A stretch of 64,000 nucleotides of DNA. Source: Stromatinia cepivora. Taxonomy: Eukaryota > Ascomycota > Leotiomycetes > Helotiales > Sclerotiniaceae. The position numbers and the translations under genes were made by a program. The stretch spans positions 496,001 through 560,000 of the forward strand of contig RCTD01000023.1 of NCBI GenBank assembly GCA_014898415.1. The letters are read 5' to 3'. Shown in pieces: positions 36,870 through 48,193 of the stretch (the stretch's first letter is position 1; every line of letters begins with the position of its first letter). A model generated the notes under the pieces. The model saw only the letters and a program-made list of their open reading frames with translations. It ran no database searches and was not told the DNA's origin.

Positions 36870-38705
36870 CTACCGCCATAAATCCTGGCTGCTGTTTTTC
36901 CTGGAATGTCTCTTTTCACCAGCTGAACTGCTGGGTCTGGGAGCTTCATCTGCAGGAACGGCGAGGAAACCACCAAATCCATTTCCGACAATGACACTTC
37001 TTCTTGCGCCATGACCTGGAGCCCATGCTTTACCCATACTATCACCGAGTCCATAGCTACTTATCGGCCTTGCTGTTGTTGCCGAACCTCTTCTACCAGG
37101 TGCAGATGGTGGTTGGACTTTGGCGAAATTCCATTCCATTTCATCGAGGCCCTTACTGTAAACCTCCAATTCTTGTTTGAGCCCCATTCCAGTCGGCATC
37201 ATTGGGGCCAGGTTGGCTTGAGCTGCAAATGGATTGTTGGAGCTGAATCGATTGTTCGCAACAGACGTACGATCAAAGGGATTAGGTGGTACGAAATTAT
37301 CTGGATCGGACACATATGCCGGGGCTGGAGGTGCGAGATCAATTAGAGATTCCGGGAAATCGGAATCGCGGACGTAAAGGGCTCGAAGCGCAGGAAGTCG
37401 ATTGGAAATTAGGGAGGTGGTAAGGTATGAGTAATGACTTTGTACAATGCTCTTGGGGGCATTTGAGGATGATGAAGATGTGATTTCGTAGTGCAAAGTT
37501 TGCAGAGAAGTTGAGGAAAGCGGTGGAATATTTTGAAGAGCTGGGAAGGATGCCTGGACCGATTCAACAATTGACAAAAATGTTAATCTGGGAGCGTTGT
37601 CGGTAATCCTATGCAAGGTCGAAGGATGGATACCTGTTTCTGTCAATGAGAGACTCGTGAGTCTCTCTTGGGTGTCTGATCGGAATAAGTATGCCTCCAA
37701 GCCATTGGCAGTGACATTAGGTGTGTTTTCGAAAACCAATTCGGTGAAAGCTGGAAATGGTGGTAGGTAGTCGCTGTGCTGAAAAACCTCATCATTAAAA
37801 GTCTTCGTGTCAGTAACTTTCAAAGCCCGTAGCCCAGTTAACGACCCCAAAGCACGGCGAATGATTGTAGGATCCATATTAAGTCTTGTGAATTCCAATA
37901 CCTCCAAATTCCTCCAAATCTTACCCGTTGCCAATTGTTCAAGACTTCTCTCAGAGCCTGTCATATACGTCATCTTTCGCAGATCTGGACATCGCGCTTG
38001 AATTTCGAGTTTGAGTGTGTGACAGGAAGGATCATCTGCGAATAAACCATCGGGAAGATCAAGATATCGCATATTGGGACAAACTGAAACACTGCGCGCA
38101 AGATCGGCTTTACAGGCTCCTCTCGTCATGTATGGTGTTTTGAGGAATTCTATCAGCTCCCCCAACATTCTATTATCGCGAATCGTTCTGCAAAGAAGCT
38201 GCAATCTCACGGTGGGAGTTTCTTCTGGTTCTGCATTGCGATTGAATCGACCTTTATGTTTTCTCTTTTCCGATAATATCTCTTCGAGTTCACAGAAATG
38301 AACTGCATCAATCCGAACACTATGATATCTGCGCAATGATTGGTTAGCTCAATTGAACACTTCGCACGAAATGCTGGATACTAACAAAACCCGAACAGCT
38401 GTATTCCTCCATCTCTTTGAAACTCGCGCGCAATGTGCCAAATCTCTTGTATCGCATAATGGGCAACAATCATCGAGAGAAGATTGTTCGCATGTCTCAT
38501 AAGTTTCGTCTTGGGAATGAGGACATACGAGTATGAAGATACGTTCAAGAAGTTTATCGGGAAGCTTGGTTATGCTTGATCCACGCGGGGTTGCATAAGG
38601 CCCTGCATATCTACCTCGGTCTGCTCGATTTGTATAGCTTCGTACAAGTGTTGGTTTATCTGATAGCTCCTTTGATGACTTCTTCTTTCTTCGAAACCAT
38701 TTCAT
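36870..38705 (-). CDS. F-box protein with leucine-rich-type repeats
   Basis: Putative substrate receptor of an SCF ubiquitin ligase. Minus-strand exons 38705-38386 and 38328-36870 join to 592 residues; the intron uses GTTAGT and GCGCAG. The F-box core is ITKLPDKLLERIFILV, then a Cys-rich insert and LAHCARVSKRWRNTAVRVLY. The middle has repeated N..L..L units (NLEVLEFTRLNM, GLRALKVTDTKTF, RLTSLSLTETGI) like divergent LRRs. The C-terminus is Ser/Pro-rich with KRHSRKNSSQ. I chose MKWFRRKKK as start over an ATG 45 bases upstream, which would add only a hydrophobic AT-encoded stretch. The target is unknown. The LTR element lies 262 bp upstream of the start. Confidence 0.85.
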
Positions 38706-38741
38706 GATGAAGTTCGCCAGTTTGACAATTATAAAAAAAAA

Positions 38742-38772
38742 AATAATCACCCCTTGAAAGGAGGTGATTATT
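38742..38772. promoter_or_regulatory. Strong hairpin just upstream of the F-box gene
   Basis: AATAATCACC-CCTT and AAGG-A-GGTGATTATT form a 14-bp stem with one bulged base and a two-base centre, 37-67 bp upstream of the chosen start. In DNA it is a near-palindrome that a dimeric regulator could bind; in RNA, if transcribed, it would be a tight 5' UTR hairpin. No function is known to me. Confidence 0.6.
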
Positions 38773-38966
38773 AAAAGGAAGGATTTCGAGGAAGCTGTAA
38801 ATTAACAGGGATTTCCTGTGGATTCCTTTTTGGGGGATGTTTTAAGCCTGGAGGAACACCAGAAGCCAATCAAAGAGCCTGAGAGGACGATGATCTTTCT
38901 ATTTGTTGATGCACCGGACTGGATTGGTTAGGGAGTATTTAAAACTTAAAGGTTTGAAAGAAAAGT

Positions 38967-39078
38967 TGTTACCAATTAGTCATTAGCTTAGCTTACTAAA
39001 CGGGAGATCTTATCTTAGATAGGATTTACTCCATTACTTCTAATCTTTATTCTTTTTATATAATACAACTTTGTACCA
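38967..39078 (+). repeat. 5' LTR
   Basis: A 112-bp repeat beginning TGTTACCAATTAG and ending CAACTTTGTACCA. It is preceded by the target duplication AAAGT. Confidence 0.93.
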
Positions 39079-39831
39079 AATGATAGTAAATTCTTTAGAA
39101 CCTTTTCATCAACAATAACTCTATCAATATCAAATATCAGGTAATTAATTGATATATCTTTTTTAAGTAATTAAGTTTTTTCTTTTAAATTGTTTAATAT
39201 CCGTTTTTATTATATCCTATACACCAAAAGAAAATCGAAGTGCTTTTGAAATAAAGTATTTGTAAATTTAAATATAAACAATAAAAGCATTACAAATGCT
39301 AAAATATTTTATATCGATTTTTTTCAAGATATTATCACAAAAGTATTTCTGATTGAAAAATTCCTTATCGAATGATCCAAAACAAAAGACAAATTATCAT
39401 CCAAATAGTTTTATACAATCACTTAATTTATATAGAAAATACGAAATAAAATAACAATAAACAATCAAACTGATCCTTCTTTAATATCTGCGAACATTTC
39501 CTTTACATCGATCTATCCTCAATCAACATCTATAATACCTCCTGATTGATACAATAACTATATAAGAATTGCCAATATTGTATAATCTATATTATCAATG
39601 TTACCGCAATTCTTGAACAAAGATCACGATCTGATATCATCGATATCAATTTCATTTTCAGAACATCAAGAACTTCTTAATGATATAAATCAAGAAGCCT
39701 TTAACAAAATGGCTGTTATTGCTGATATAATATTCTTTATAGAACAGTTTCAACAATTGTTAACTACTATTTAAACTCCATTATAATAACAATATAATAA
39801 GGATAATACTGTACATTTTCGTCCGCAAGAT

Positions 39832-40350
39832 ATGGATTTTCTAGATCCAAATAATGAAACTGAATCCTTTATAGAGATTATCGATAATAAGACTATCTAT
39901 CATAATATATACTCATTCATAGCATATATAAAGACCAAATCGTCTAACATATTGAATGAGTTATTTACTGTTCACATCGTTATTGCTCAATTGGATCAAT
40001 ACTTGAAAAACAAGACTGAATTATAATATACTAACAAAATCTCGAATACAATATAAACTAGTTTTAAGATAAATATTGAAAATTGGTGCATAGAACTGGA
40101 AAACCGCTTTCGCATATTACCAGGTATAACCTTAGAAAAGTTAGAATGTCTTAAATATATTATTAAAGATATTTGATGATATAAAGATCCCGAAGAATAT
40201 ATTCAGAATATAATTGTTCTAAAATATAATACAGAAATAATCGAATCGGAATATATATAAATATTGATTACTTATCGGCATTTATCAATAGAACTTCGAA
40301 TTCATATTCCGGTATCTATAAAGGATACCAATCTTATTATATTTATATTA
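39832..40350 (+). pseudogene. gag remnant of the LTR element
   Basis: The frame opens MDFLDPNNETESFIEIIDNK and TIYHNIYSFIAYIKTK, then after a stop continues as NWCIELENRFRILPG and LEKLECLKYIIKDI. This matches the capsid-like pattern of fungal Ty3/gypsy gag proteins (residues resembling YTNQLS, EWCxxLExRFR). Stops and C-to-T type changes break it. Function in the element: particle formation. Confidence 0.65.
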
Positions 40351-41352
40351 TAGATTAAACAAAAGAAGAATAATTAATTCGATATTTAGTATTCCAATTA
40401 TAACGATAATCGATTATCAAATCATTATGATAATAAGCGTTTTTCATCTCATAAACTATATCGCTGGAGCGATTATGGAAATACTCCCTCCCTTATCTTT
40501 TACAAGAACCCCTCTACCTTCAGAAATAATAATATTGATAGAAAGTTTAATGTTAAGAAAGACAACAAAATATAGAATAAAAAGCTATTCTGGAAAAAAG
40601 AGTATCACTCGAATAAATATAGTAGCAAATAACGAATATATAATACTGAAGAAGACGATCCAAACCAGGAAACAATCGATCTAAATATCCATAATATCGA
40701 TGTTTATGATTAAGTTTATTATCAAAAACTGGATTATAAATCAAAGGAATCAAATCTGGATAATCAAAATAATAAAAAGAAGGCAAAAATGTTATATATC
40801 AATCATATACAGGTTGAAGGAAAAATATCTAAAGTACGAAATATGCAATATAATGCAGATCCGAAAATCAGCTATCGATTAAATGTAGCTACTTTACAAA
40901 TTAGCGATGAAATTCAGAAATCAAGGTTTACCCCTTTAATAATCAATTTGAACTATAAACAGGCCTCTTTCAAACAAACTCGTATCATCAATCTCGATGA
41001 AGGTCGTTACCAGTGCAATGATTATGAAGCGAAATTCTGCAGCAAAAATAAGCTGTATATTCATTTGCAAGAATTGTATAAAAACAAATATAAATCAATA
41101 TTATCAAAATTAACCTTATTCGAATAATCATTAACAATTATAGTAAATATATCACTTTTTATTACTAATAATCCAGATCGAATTAGTTCTAAGTTTTCAT
41201 CAAATCGATTATATATTGTTTGATCGATTATAGATACCAATAAATCGCCGCCTGGATATATATTTCATGGATACAAATATATTGAAATCAAAGTAGTATT
41301 AAACAATCTATAGAACGATATATATTCTGTTTGCTTAAATACAGAATATAGA

Positions 41353-44300
41353 ATGAATTTTATCAATAGAAACTTTTTGATAGAGATATATCTTACAATT
41401 GAGATTTTTATAATGGACAAATTTATAAAGGTATACGGATTGGGAGATCAACGATATAATACTAATCAATATATAAATTTCGATTTCTATTTATTAATAA
41501 CGAATGGAACGATTGTTCAATTCAATTGTGAAGTTTATATTATCGAAATATTGGAAGCTAGAATACTAATAGGAATAGATATCATCGATCCAAAAGATTG
41601 GATTATGGATTTCGGAAATCAATAATTAATTCTTCTATATTATATAGGTGTATATATTAAGATTGTAATTAAAATCAAGGATATCGAAAGAAAAATTGCT
41701 GTTTATATTTAAGAAAAGGTAATGATCCTATTTTATTCTAGAGTATTTGTGATAGTGGCTAACAGAAAAGATGATGATATTTTATTGCCAAATCATGATA
41801 TGTTATATAAACCAATTCAACAAAACAATTTCACATCTTTTGTATATATTATTATAAGTTCGTACAAAACCGTTATAATAAAAAACTCTATTGATAAAGA
41901 AGTAGTTGTATAGCGGAATATGAAATTGGGAAATATATTGGATTTTGATGTTTAAATTATGATAATAACAAATAAAATCGATGTTTATTATCTCGCAGGA
42001 ATTTCAATTAGAAATCAATTTTCTACAAAATGTCTTTTAGTTAAAAGATTATTGATAGTAATAACAATTGTAGTTTTGTAGATATCTGTAAATGTAAAAA
42101 TATAATAAGGAAATTCGAATACAAATAATATCAATCTAAAACAAGAAATTATTTTATCGAATAAAATAACAGTATTTGAGGATATTATTCAACAATCTCA
42201 ATTTCAGGAAATAGTACAAAACGAGTTCATACTATAAAAGGAACATTAGGGATTTATATTTGTATTAGAAAGCGAAAAGTTAGAAATAGAGTTTTATAAA
42301 GATTGGGAATCAAAATTTCAGTTCGATAAAGTAAAAGTTTACTCAATAAACCGAAAAAACCAAGTTCTAATTAATCAAACTTTTGACAAATTGCATCATC
42401 AATGTTGATTGAAATGAACCAAAAAACCGAACCCTTTTAATTTCCTAATATTTGTTATATAAAGATATATTATAAACTTTAAAAGTATTGTAAAGAAGAA
42501 AAACAGAATTGTCGTCGATATTTGTACCCTTAATTGTATTACAAATCCAGATGTATATCCTATTCCTATTCAAACAAATATAATTGTAATTGTAATAAAT
42601 TATCCTTTCATTTCAATTATTAATTATATAAGCTTTTTTTATTAATAGAAAATCAAATCGGAACATTAAAAGTACTTTATTATATCATTGTATTATAACT
42701 AAGAAATATTTATCTATATTATAATAAATTTCAGAAATTCATTAGTATATATTTAAAAACAAATCGATAACATTTTCCGATTGAAATAAGGATTTGTATA
42801 TACCTATATTGATAATATAATCATTTTCAACAAATCATTTCCTGAATATACAATACATTTCAAACAAATATTCATCAAATTTAGAATTGCTAATATAATA
42901 TTGAATCCTAAAAAATGTTTTTTATCCTATCCCTCAATTACATTGTTTAATCAAAAGATGAATATATTAGGATTGGCTTTCGTAAAGAATAAACTGGAGG
43001 TTATATAGGCTTTAATATTCCCGTATATATTGAAGCAGTTTGAATACTATCTAAAATTGATTGGATATTTACAACAATATATTCTATATTATATTAGACT
43101 ATCTGCAAATCTGCAAAACAGAAAATGCGAATTGAATAAGATACTGCAGGATTATAAGGAAGATAAATTATCGAAAGTGAAAAGAAAATGTAAGGTTGTT
43201 CAGGTTCGATTTAAGGATGTTACAAAAGAAGAATAGAAATCATTTATGGATCTTCAATAAGCCTTCCGAAAATCTTTGATCTTATATCATTTCAATTCAG
43301 ATCAAAGATTTTACATCGATACTGATATATCCAAGGATAATATCGAAAATATAATTTATTATTCCGATATCGATTTTCTAACTCAAAAATCGATGCAACC
43401 CATTATATTCTTATCTAAATTAATTACCACCGTCGAAAAGAATTACTGACCGATAGAATTAAAGATTGCAAATTTATACTAAATAATCTCAAGGATCAGA
43501 TATTTGATGGAATCATTCAAGCTTCCGATCATTATTTATACAGATCATTCAATCAGCATTCAAATAACAATTCAAATATCCATAAATACATTGTTATTAG
43601 TACGATTAAATCCACACTATCTGCACAACTCTGAATACTTATCTAGATTTAAGTTTGATATTCGATATAAACCAGGAAAACTCAATATAATCCCTGATAC
43701 ATTATTGAGACTATATATCACCAATATAATAATTCAAAAACAAATTGTAAGTGTAATTGAACAAATATACAATATATATTCAGAATTGGTATACCCCATT
43801 GTAGTTTTGTAAATCGAAGAAGTATAATTGTAGAAACTTAAAATATTATATATATTAGATTTTAGGACAACAAAACTGATTAACAAAATCGAGGAAAATT
43901 CAAACTTTAGAATCAATACTGTGGATTTATTATTCGAATTCAAGTAAGGTATACTTTATACTAAGCTAGATAATATATATATCAAAAGAAGACCGATAAT
44001 ACCTAAAGATATAAAAGGCGAAATATTCGAATATACATATAATCAAATCGGTTATTTGAGCTATAATTATACTCATAAAAGGATCTCTACTAATTTCTAT
44101 GTTTTTAATATTTCAAAAAAACTACGAATATATCTATATCATTACCATTAATATAGGGTATCATCGATATCAAGATATTAACCATACAGATCTCTGTAAC
44201 TGATTCTAATACCATTGTATATCTTTCATATTATCTCAATTGACTTCATTTTGGCATTATCAAGATCTGTATTAGATTTGTTCGATTATATATTGTTTAT

Positions 44301-45360
44301 AATTGATAAGTTATCAAAAATAGTCACAATTATTCTAAGAAAATCGATATAGAATATAATATAATAAAGAAATATATTAATCTTATATCTACTGGGAATT
44401 CTTTGGGGTATTCTGCAGATTATTATTTCGGATCGAGATAAGAAATTCATATCAGAAGTCTGGAAAAGAATAATGGATTTATTAGGTATAAAACTATTGT
44501 TCAGTATTACTTAACATTTACAAATTGATAATATAAACGAATATATAAATCAAACAATAAAGATTACTTTAAGGTATTATCTATCGATAATAAACGATAT
44601 ATCTTTGTAATCAAAGATTTTATTATTTATAATTATAGTTCTATCGAATTCTATTTCATAAGGGATAAGTATAGTATCTATAATAATGATGTATAATATT
44701 AGGATCAAGGAATCGATAGATATTATTACAGATACATTAATGGATTTAATCTACGAGGATTCATCAGAAAGATACCAGGATCTTGTTATTTCAAATAATG
44801 TATAGGTGTACTCAATAAAATTAGCGAATAATAGAAAATATAATCCAGCAAGAATTGAAGCGATAGATACAATCAAGTTTGCAATTATATTTATGAAACG
44901 ATATTATAATTGATAATACAAACCTATATTTTTCAATACTGGAGATTATATATCATTGAGATTATATTAGGATTACAATATACCAGGAGTCGCGGAATGA
45001 AATACAAAGATCGAATAACAATTCGCAGGATTCTTTAAGGTGCTGGAAAGGGTTGGATATCTCGTATACAGAATCGAATTATTTGATATAATGAAGGTTT
45101 ACTCAATCATTAGTATTGCGTATTTCGAATCAATTCTAGATCCAATTCAAGATTTTTATCGACATCTCTTTGTATAGGGAATCTTGCAGAATCCTGAGTT
45201 AGTTCCTAAATGCATTCTGTGTAAACGAGAATAGTGTAAAAAAGAAGGAGGAGTTTTAATAGAATATTTAATTCGATTCAAAGGAAAAACGGCGGAATGG
45301 GATAAATGGAAACTAGATAAACAAGTTCTAACAGAAATCATTAGAATATTTGAGGAATAG
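41353..45360 (+). pseudogene. pol remnant (protease, RT, RNase H, integrase)
   Basis: Protease-like IEILEARILIGIDIIDP lies near 41540-41590. RT motifs include RIVVDICTLNCITNPDVYPI (about 42505-42565) and later FVKNKLEV. The RT/RNase H connection is at 43030-43236. The RNase H part shows FYIDTDISKD near 43310 and YTDHSISIQI, then FDIRYKPGKLNIIPDTLLRL near 43650-43710. Integrase shows ISDRDKKFISEVWKRIMDLL (about 44428-44487) and a C-terminal EYLIRFKGKTAEWDKWKLDK near 45258-45317. The fragments lie in order but not in one frame; stops occur throughout. It is non-functional. Confidence 0.8.
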
Positions 45361-45473
45361 AATTACAAATGTATTTTAGCAAACAAATCCAAAAAGGGAA
45401 TAATCGGAAGAAAATAGTTTTCGCTTTATTTTTTGCTATACTTTGGGGCAAAGCATTATTTATTAGCAGCATT

Positions 45474-45585
45474 TGTTACTAATTAATCATTAGCTTAACT
45501 TACTAAACAGAAGATCTTACCTTAAATAGGATTTACCCTATTGCTTCTAATCTTTATTCTTTTTACACAATACAACTTTGTACCA
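45474..45585 (+). repeat. 3' LTR
   Basis: The 112-bp partner of the LTR at 38967, starting TGTTACTAATTAA and ending CAACTTTGTACCA. It is followed by AAAGT, the target duplication. Confidence 0.93.
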
Positions 45586-45590
45586 AAAGT

Positions 45591-47464
45591 TGATGAAAAT
45601 AAATAAGAACAATAGCTACTATTGAATTATTAAAATTAAATAAAGATCAGTTCTGTAAGATCGGTTCCATTTCGTCAATAGAAATAGGGGAATTCACTAT
45701 CGTTATATCACCTGGCATCACATTCACAGGTACAGGTTACAGGTACAGGTACAAGGCACAGTACAGGTACAAATGTAACCAAGATCTATCTTACCCAACC
45801 GTTAGATAGTAAGTTGTGATGTGACTGTTACTCACCTATACAAAGTACGGCTATAATTGGAAGAAATCACCTTGATTGCATTGTAATTTGTTTGCTGCTT
45901 TTTACAGGGTCTATAACTGTTTCATGTCCAACTAACTGATCACCATCTAAACTTCCTTTTCATTCCTTGAGATCCACCCTTTTGTTCACTGGAAGTGTAT
46001 TCGACCCCCAAATACCTTCAATTCATCCCTAAAGATTGTTAAAGCAAACTTTTTGTTACTAATTTTGGATATCTTCAGGCCTTATCAATGTGGCTGTGAT
46101 TTGTTTGCTGCAGAGGAAGAATTCCAACAATAACAATCACAACAATCATAACAAGAGCCTTGTTCATATATGGAATCCGGGGCATTCAGAAGGTCAATGT
46201 ACTACCTACTAGATAGCTAAGTACATGGATCTATTGATTATAAAAGCACTTGGCACTTGTAGATCTTTGATCAATCAATCAATTGATCTTGTTCCTAATT
46301 ATGCATTTTTAATTGACAAAACGTGGGTTCAAACAAGGCTCCTTGTTACCCATCCATCATATACGATTCCGAAGTCCCTTTGTTCTCACTGGCTATTTTT
46401 ACATCAAGATAAGATCTTACAATCACCAAACAAACAAACAAACAAAAAAATATGTACCGATAATTGAACCTACGCAGACCAAAACTTGTAATCTTACATG
46501 TTTGTTTTCGTTTCGCGTTTGACAGATGATGCTCGTCAATTAGTGTTGACTGAGGAATGTAAGACTTATATGCGTCTTGATACTCAATGTTATCACAAAA
46601 CTCTCTTTTTGGCTTTTGACGGGATATCACGAAAGACTTCTATCATACTCAAACCCCTGCATCCAATATAAAGTGACACTGGAGGTTCTAGTGACAGTTT
46701 CAATGTTCCGCCTACAAGTAGTTTTGGTTTATTTACCTCATGATTTTCTGCTTAATTTCGATTTCAAAGGGAGTAAAACTTTCATGTGACACACACAAGA
46801 CGCCCCTGTTTTTCATTAAACGCACACTAGTCATTGCACTGCGAGATTAAGCGCTGTAAATTTATATGCAGCTATCAATAAGGATTCTTATGAGCGATGC
46901 AAGCTACAATGTGCTCATGATGGTGGGAATTTTCCGATTGAAGAACAATAGGGCGCGATTTATGTCAGATACCTTACCTAGTAAGCAGTTCATCACATCA
47001 CTGTGGAGGTCTAAATTTGATTTGTATCCCACTACTTTTCCCCCGCCCACTTATGAAGCTTAAACAAAGCAGCTTGTATCGTAGAGGTGTCCGTGCATGA
47101 CATTGCTGACTTGACTTGACTTCTTGAGGGAACTTTATGACACGATCTTCCAGTTACAACATTCACGCATTAATTTTATCACATTTTGAGGTTTTGGCAC
47201 AGTATTGTTTCGTTTTCGTAACTTACGGTTTTTATTTATCAATGTTAAGACTAGGACTACTACCTTCACGTTATGTGCCAAACTTAACGCCAACTCCGAA
47301 TCTCAAGGTTTTTTTGGGGGGAAGAGTTTGTTGTTTTTTGGCGTTTTTTTGTTGTTTTTAGTGCTTTTGGTCTTAAACTAAGTCTACCAACTACAAATTT
47401 CCAAGTGAAGTTTTAATCCTACACTCCAGGTGTGTTCGTTGATGCCCGATCAATGGTATCAAGC
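45591..47464. other. Gene-free spacer with short simple repeats
   Basis: About 1.9 kb without a recognised gene. It includes an ACAGGT/ACAGGTAC repetition at 45731-45775 and an AAAC run near 46428-46446. The end nearest the 2EXR gene should carry its 3' UTR. Confidence 0.45.
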
Positions 47465-48193
47465 TCAATGTCGAACCAAGCATCCCCATCTGATCTCAGG
47501 CATGCGCCAGCCAGGTTGTTTTTTCTGCATTCTGGTGACGAGTCCATCTAGGAACCATTGACAGTATATTGCTTCAGCCAATATCAGTTGTGAGAGTGGC
47601 GTGGGATAGATCGTAATTCTCAAATCACCAGTGCGGGGGTAATCGGAAGTGAACAGGACGAGGTTTACGTAAGGTATTTTTTCCTGCTCCTCGTCATCCC
47701 GGAGGAGTACCACAGTTTTTAATGCCCGGTAGTCAAACATCTGATCCAATGACCGGTAGTCAAACCTCTGATCCAATCCCCACTCGCGTGTGCGCTGATA
47801 ACTAAAATAGCCGCCTCGCAGGATCTGCAACGGAATTGCAATAGTTTGGATTGCATCTCTGAGAGAGACATTATTATCAAGTCCCCTGGGAATCCGATGA
47901 CAGTCTCTAATGACGAAAATGTCCGTTTCCATGCTGAACCAGTCCCAGGAGGGAAGAGAATCGTTTGCACCCTGGTCACGACGACGCCGGAAAGTTCCGA
48001 GATCTGTTTGAAAGAGGGCTTCTTCACGAGCTTCCTGATTGACCTTGAGAACTGCGATATCCCTGGACCGCACTGCGGTATCCTTGAAGATGGCCCGACG
48101 AGGGTTGAGAGCTTGCTCCGCTGCGATCCGCCAGATTTGAAGTCTGATTTCTTTGGGGAGTTCTGTGAAACGAGGAAAATCCGTGAAAGACAT
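47465..48193 (-). CDS. 2EXR-domain protein
   Basis: A single-exon gene of 242 residues from MSFTDFPRFTELPKEIRLQI. The F..FPRFTELPKEIRLQIWRIA start and VLKVNQEAREEAL are the hallmark of the fungal 2EXR domain, whose function is unknown. I prefer this methionine to one 69 bases upstream because the domain begins here and the extra part looks like leader. The middle contains a duplicated nine-residue unit (LDQRFDYRS, LDQMFDYRA) from a 27-bp tandem repeat. No targeting signal or membrane segment is seen. These proteins belong to large, variable families in Pezizomycotina. Confidence 0.82.
   Translation of the reverse strand: MSFTDFPRFTELPKEIRLQIWRIAAEQALNPRRAIFKDTAVRSRDIAVLKVNQEAREEALFQTDLGTFRRRRDQGANDSLPSWDWFSMETDIFVIRDCHRIPRGLDNNVSLRDAIQTIAIPLQILRGGYFSYQRTREWGLDQRFDYRSLDQMFDYRALKTVVLLRDDEEQEKIPYVNLVLFTSDYPRTGDLRITIYPTPLSQLILAEAIYCQWFLDGLVTRMQKKQPGWRMPEIRWGCLVRH

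Larger units (their letters stand above)
38967..45585 (+). mobile_element. Inactivated Ty3/gypsy-type LTR retrotransposon
   Basis: A 6,619-bp element with 112-bp LTRs starting TG and ending CA, flanked by an exact 5-bp duplication AAAGT (38962-38966 and 45586-45590). Traces of gag, protease, reverse transcriptase, RNase H and integrase follow in that order, which is the Ty3/gypsy order. All frames are broken by many TAA/TAG codons, and the body is far more AT-rich than the flanks. The two LTRs differ at about twelve sites, all transitions, consistent with RIP on both copies. No clear primer-binding site survives after the 5' LTR. The LTRs are too short to match the Boty element as I remember it. 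Confidence 0.93.
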
